Shown here: piece after piece, positions 5,420-7,723 of the stretch
Position numbering within the stretch: position 1 is the stretch's first letter
Layout: each line of letters starts with the position of its first letter
Source of the DNA: Rickettsia typhi
Lineage (GTDB): Bacteria; Pseudomonadota; Alphaproteobacteria; Rickettsiales; UBA1997
DNA length: 7,723 nt
Direction: 5' to 3'
Assembly: GCA_945888585.1 (NCBI GenBank)
Contig: CAMDAI010000057.1
Coordinates: 1-7,723 of the forward strand
Notes under the pieces: model-generated
What the model saw: the letters and a program-made list of their open reading frames with translations, nothing else
Databases searched by the model: none
What the model was told of the DNA's origin: nothing
Translations under genes and position numbers: made by a program

Positions 5420-5456
5420 GTACCTTCGTGTTTTTCTAAAATAAATTTCCCTAAAA

Positions 5457-7723
5457 ATGGTCGAAAAATTTATCAAAGTTGTTGGTGCTAAAGAACATAA
5501 TTTAAAAAATGTTAGTATTGAAATTCCTAAAAATAAATTAGTAGTAGTAACTGGACTTAGCGGTTCAGGAAAATCTTCTTTGGTGTTTGATACGGTTTAT
5601 GCCGAAGCCCAAAGACGTTATATCGAAAGTCTATCTGCCTATGCTAGGCAATTTCTTGATATTCAAGACAAACCAGATGTGGAATCAATTACCGGACTTT
5701 CTCCCACAATTGCAATTGATCAAAAAAATGTTTCAAGAAATCCACGGTCAACCGTTGGAACGGTTACTGAGATTTATGATTATTTGAGACTTTTATTCGC
5801 TAGAATCGGGGTTCCTTATTCTCCGACCACCAACCTTCCAATTGAGAGCCAATCTGTTTCACAAATGGTAGAAAAGATTCTAGAGTTACCAGAAAAAGCT
5901 AAAATTTATGTGCTTGCCCCAATTGTTAGGGGGGCTAAAGGAGAGTATAAAAAAGAATTATTGGCCATTAAAAAACAAGGATTTCAACGGGTTAAAATTG
6001 ATGGCAAGGTTTATGAAATTGGTGATTTACCCAATTTAGATAAGAATAAAAAACATAATATTGAAGTTGTAGTTGACAGAATTGTAATTTCCAACAATCT
6101 GGGTAACAGACTTGCTGATTCAATAGAGGTAGCCCTAAAACTTTCTGAAGGATTACTTTTGGTTGAAATTGTTGGTTTGCCAAATGATGCTAAATCTAAA
6201 GTAAAAAATGGTGAGATTTTAACTTTTTCAGAAAAATTTTCTTGTCCGGTTTCTGGTTTTACTATTAGTGAAATTGAACCCCGTCTTTTCTCATTTAATA
6301 GCCCATATGGTGCATGTAAATCTTGTGACGGACTCGGAACAGAATTTTATTTTGACCCAGAATTAGTAGTGGTTGATGATAATTTAAGTTTAAGACAAGG
6401 CGCTATTGCAATTTGGCATGGACCGCAGGCAAAATACTATCAACAAGTACTTCTTGCTCTTTCAAAAAGTTTTAAATTCGATTTAGATGCTCCATTTAAG
6501 AATTTAAGTGACAAAGCTAAAAATATTATTTTCTACGGAACGGAAGACGAATTAGAAATTGAATATGAGGATACTTATCGCACTATCAAATTAAAACAGA
6601 CTTTTCCAGGTGTGATTAATAGCTTGAAGAAGAGATATGATGAAACCGATAGTGAAACTATAAGAGAAGAGTTGGTAAAATATCAAAATTTAACCAAATG
6701 CCATAATTGTGGTGGTTATCGTTTAAATGAGCAATCATTATCAATAAAGGTGGCTGGATCTCATATTGGACAAATTTGTCAAAAATCAATTTCAGAAACT
6801 ATTGAATGGTTTGACGCTCTGGATGAAAAATTAAATAACACTCATAAACAAATTGCTGCCAGAGTTCAAAAGGAAATTACTAAGCGTTTGATTTTCTTAA
6901 AAAATGTTGGATTAGAATATTTGACTCTTAATCGTGAAGCCGGAACTTTATCAGGTGGTGAAGCGCAAAGAATCAGACTTGCTTCTCAGATTGGATCTGG
7001 ATTGTCAGGCGTGATGTATGTTTTGGATGAGCCATCAATTGGACTCCATCAATCTGATAATGATAAATTAATTTCCACCCTAAAAGAATTAAGAGATATT
7101 GGTAATTCAGTTTTGGTAGTTGAGCATGATGAAGAAATGATGCGTGAAGCGGATTATCTGATTGACGTTGGACCTGGGGCAGGTATCCATGGTGGAACTA
7201 TTATTGCTGAAGGAACTCCTGAACAAGTTATAAAAAATCCAAAAAGTATTACCGGCGCTTACTTGTCTGGAAGAAAATCAATTCCATTTCCGGCAAAAAG
7301 AAGGATAATTGATAAAAAACGTGTTATCACCATTAAAGGATGTCGTACTAACAACTTAAAGAATGTTGATTTAACTGTGCCTTTAGGTGTCTTTACTTCT
7401 ATATGTGGAATCTCCGGTGGTGGAAAGTCTAGTTTAATTATTCATACTTTATATAAAGCTTTAGAGCGCATCATTAATAAATCTAAAGTAATTCCTGGAA
7501 TTTATGATTCAATAGAAGGGGTTGGACATATTGATAAAATTATTGAAATTGATCAATCGCCAATTGGCAGAACTCCTCGTTCTAATCCTTGTACTTACAT
7601 TGGTGCTTTCACTCCAATTCGTGAATTTTTTACTGAACTTCCTGAGTCAAAATCAAGAGGTTATAAATCCGGTCGATTTTCTTTTAATGTCAAAGGTGGC
7701 AGATGTGAAACTTGTCAGGGTGA
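5457..7723 (+). CDS. uvrA: UvrABC excinuclease subunit A (3' end beyond window)
   Basis: UvrA is the ABC-type ATPase dimer that finds DNA lesions and loads UvrB in nucleotide excision repair. About 755 codons are open without interruption; full-length proteins have about 940-960, so the second signature and Walker B are missing. Visible parts are Walker A1 GLSGSGKS (33-40), then QRRYIESLSAYARQFL (52-67). A zinc-module region holds C263-P-V-S266 and C287-x2-C290, with Ser in place of the second Cys. C415-x2-C418 is followed by GGYRLNEQSLSIKV. The ABC signature LSGGEAQRIRLA begins at 498, Walker B VLDEPS has D524-E525, and the His-loop VEHDEE follows. Walker A2 is GISGGGKS (651-658) and the second zinc finger starts with C750-x2-C753. 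An in-frame TAA at 5442-5444 limits the start; no Shine-Dalgarno is evident. It has its own candidate promoter. Confidence 0.97.
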   Translation, partial: MVEKFIKVVGAKEHNLKNVSIEIPKNKLVVVTGLSGSGKSSLVFDTVYAEAQRRYIESLSAYARQFLDIQDKPDVESITGLSPTIAIDQKNVSRNPRSTVGTVTEIYDYLRLLFARIGVPYSPTTNLPIESQSVSQMVEKILELPEKAKIYVLAPIVRGAKGEYKKELLAIKKQGFQRVKIDGKVYEIGDLPNLDKNKKHNIEVVVDRIVISNNLGNRLADSIEVALKLSEGLLLVEIVGLPNDAKSKVKNGEILTFSEKFSCPVSGFTISEIEPRLFSFNSPYGACKSCDGLGTEFYFDPELVVVDDNLSLRQGAIAIWHGPQAKYYQQVLLALSKSFKFDLDAPFKNLSDKAKNIIFYGTEDELEIEYEDTYRTIKLKQTFPGVINSLKKRYDETDSETIREELVKYQNLTKCHNCGGYRLNEQSLSIKVAGSHIGQICQKSISETIEWFDALDEKLNNTHKQIAARVQKEITKRLIFLKNVGLEYLTLNREAGTLSGGEAQRIRLASQIGSGLSGVMYVLDEPSIGLHQSDNDKLISTLKELRDIGNSVLVVEHDEEMMREADYLIDVGPGAGIHGGTIIAEGTPEQVIKNPKSITGAYLSGRKSIPFPAKRRIIDKKRVITIKGCRTNNLKNVDLTVPLGVFTSICGISGGGKSSLIIHTLYKALERIINKSKVIPGIYDSIEGVGHIDKIIEIDQSPIGRTPRSNPCTYIGAFTPIREFFTELPESKSRGYKSGRFSFNVKGGRCETCQG

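Noticed and set aside
5587..5787. 66-codon + strand frame inside the start of uvrA
   Set aside because: It lies in another frame over highly conserved UvrA sequence and resembles no known protein; chance frame.
5992..6183. 63-codon - strand frame inside uvrA
   Set aside because: Antisense to intact uvrA, with low-complexity Gln/Leu-rich content and no upstream signals.
7721..7723. TGA at the window end as a uvrA stop
   Set aside because: The uvrA frame reads GGT at 7719-7721 followed by GA, so the TGA is out of frame; the gene simply continues past the window.

Overview
This window looks like a housekeeping stretch of an AT-rich alphaproteobacterial chromosome, most probably from the Rickettsiales or a similar reduced, host-associated lineage. 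The basis is the low GC content with strong A/T preference at third codon positions, a VirB8-VirB9 pair of a P-type (VirB/D4) type IV secretion system placed among core genes, alphaproteobacterial-style UvrA and tRNA-Met sequences, and genes in small, reshuffled groups. TGG reads as Trp and nothing suggests a non-standard code. The order-level assignment is inference.

Layout: (1) Positions 1-1221, + strand: the 3' end of a virB8-like gene, followed after 3 nt by virB9. (2) Positions 1234-3763, - strand: smpB then recG, overlapping by 38 bp and converging on virB9 with only 12 bp between the stop codons. (3) Positions 3764-3940: a 177-bp divergent regulatory region with a well-spaced promoter for the ribosomal operon, a candidate opposing smpB promoter sharing its palindromic -35 box, a 12-bp perfect palindrome, and an imperfect hairpin in the rpsF leader. 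(4) Positions 3941-5241, + strand: the ribosomal protein operon rpsF-rpsR-rplI (S6, S18, L9). (5) Positions 5274-5349, + strand: tRNA-Met(CAU) with encoded CCA. (6) From 5457 to the window end, + strand: uvrA, cut by the window edge after about 755 codons.

Functions: the - strand pair combines ribosome rescue (SmpB with tmRNA) and replication-fork repair (RecG). The + strand block makes three ribosomal proteins, a methionine tRNA and the damage-recognition subunit of nucleotide excision repair. VirB8 and VirB9 are an inner-membrane assembly protein and a core outer-membrane-complex component of a secretion channel. No virB10 follows them, so the rest of the apparatus must be encoded elsewhere, as is usual for scattered Rickettsiales T4SS genes.

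I see no mobile element, CRISPR array or evidently new multi-gene system. The most interesting signals are regulatory: the divergent smpB/rpsF region, a promoter-like block (TTGCAA-N16-TAGGATT) occurring identically upstream of smpB and uvrA, and the structured rpsF leader. Smaller protein-level oddities are a long N-terminal extension on VirB9 and an altered SmpB tail. No gene-free stretch exceeds 300 bases.
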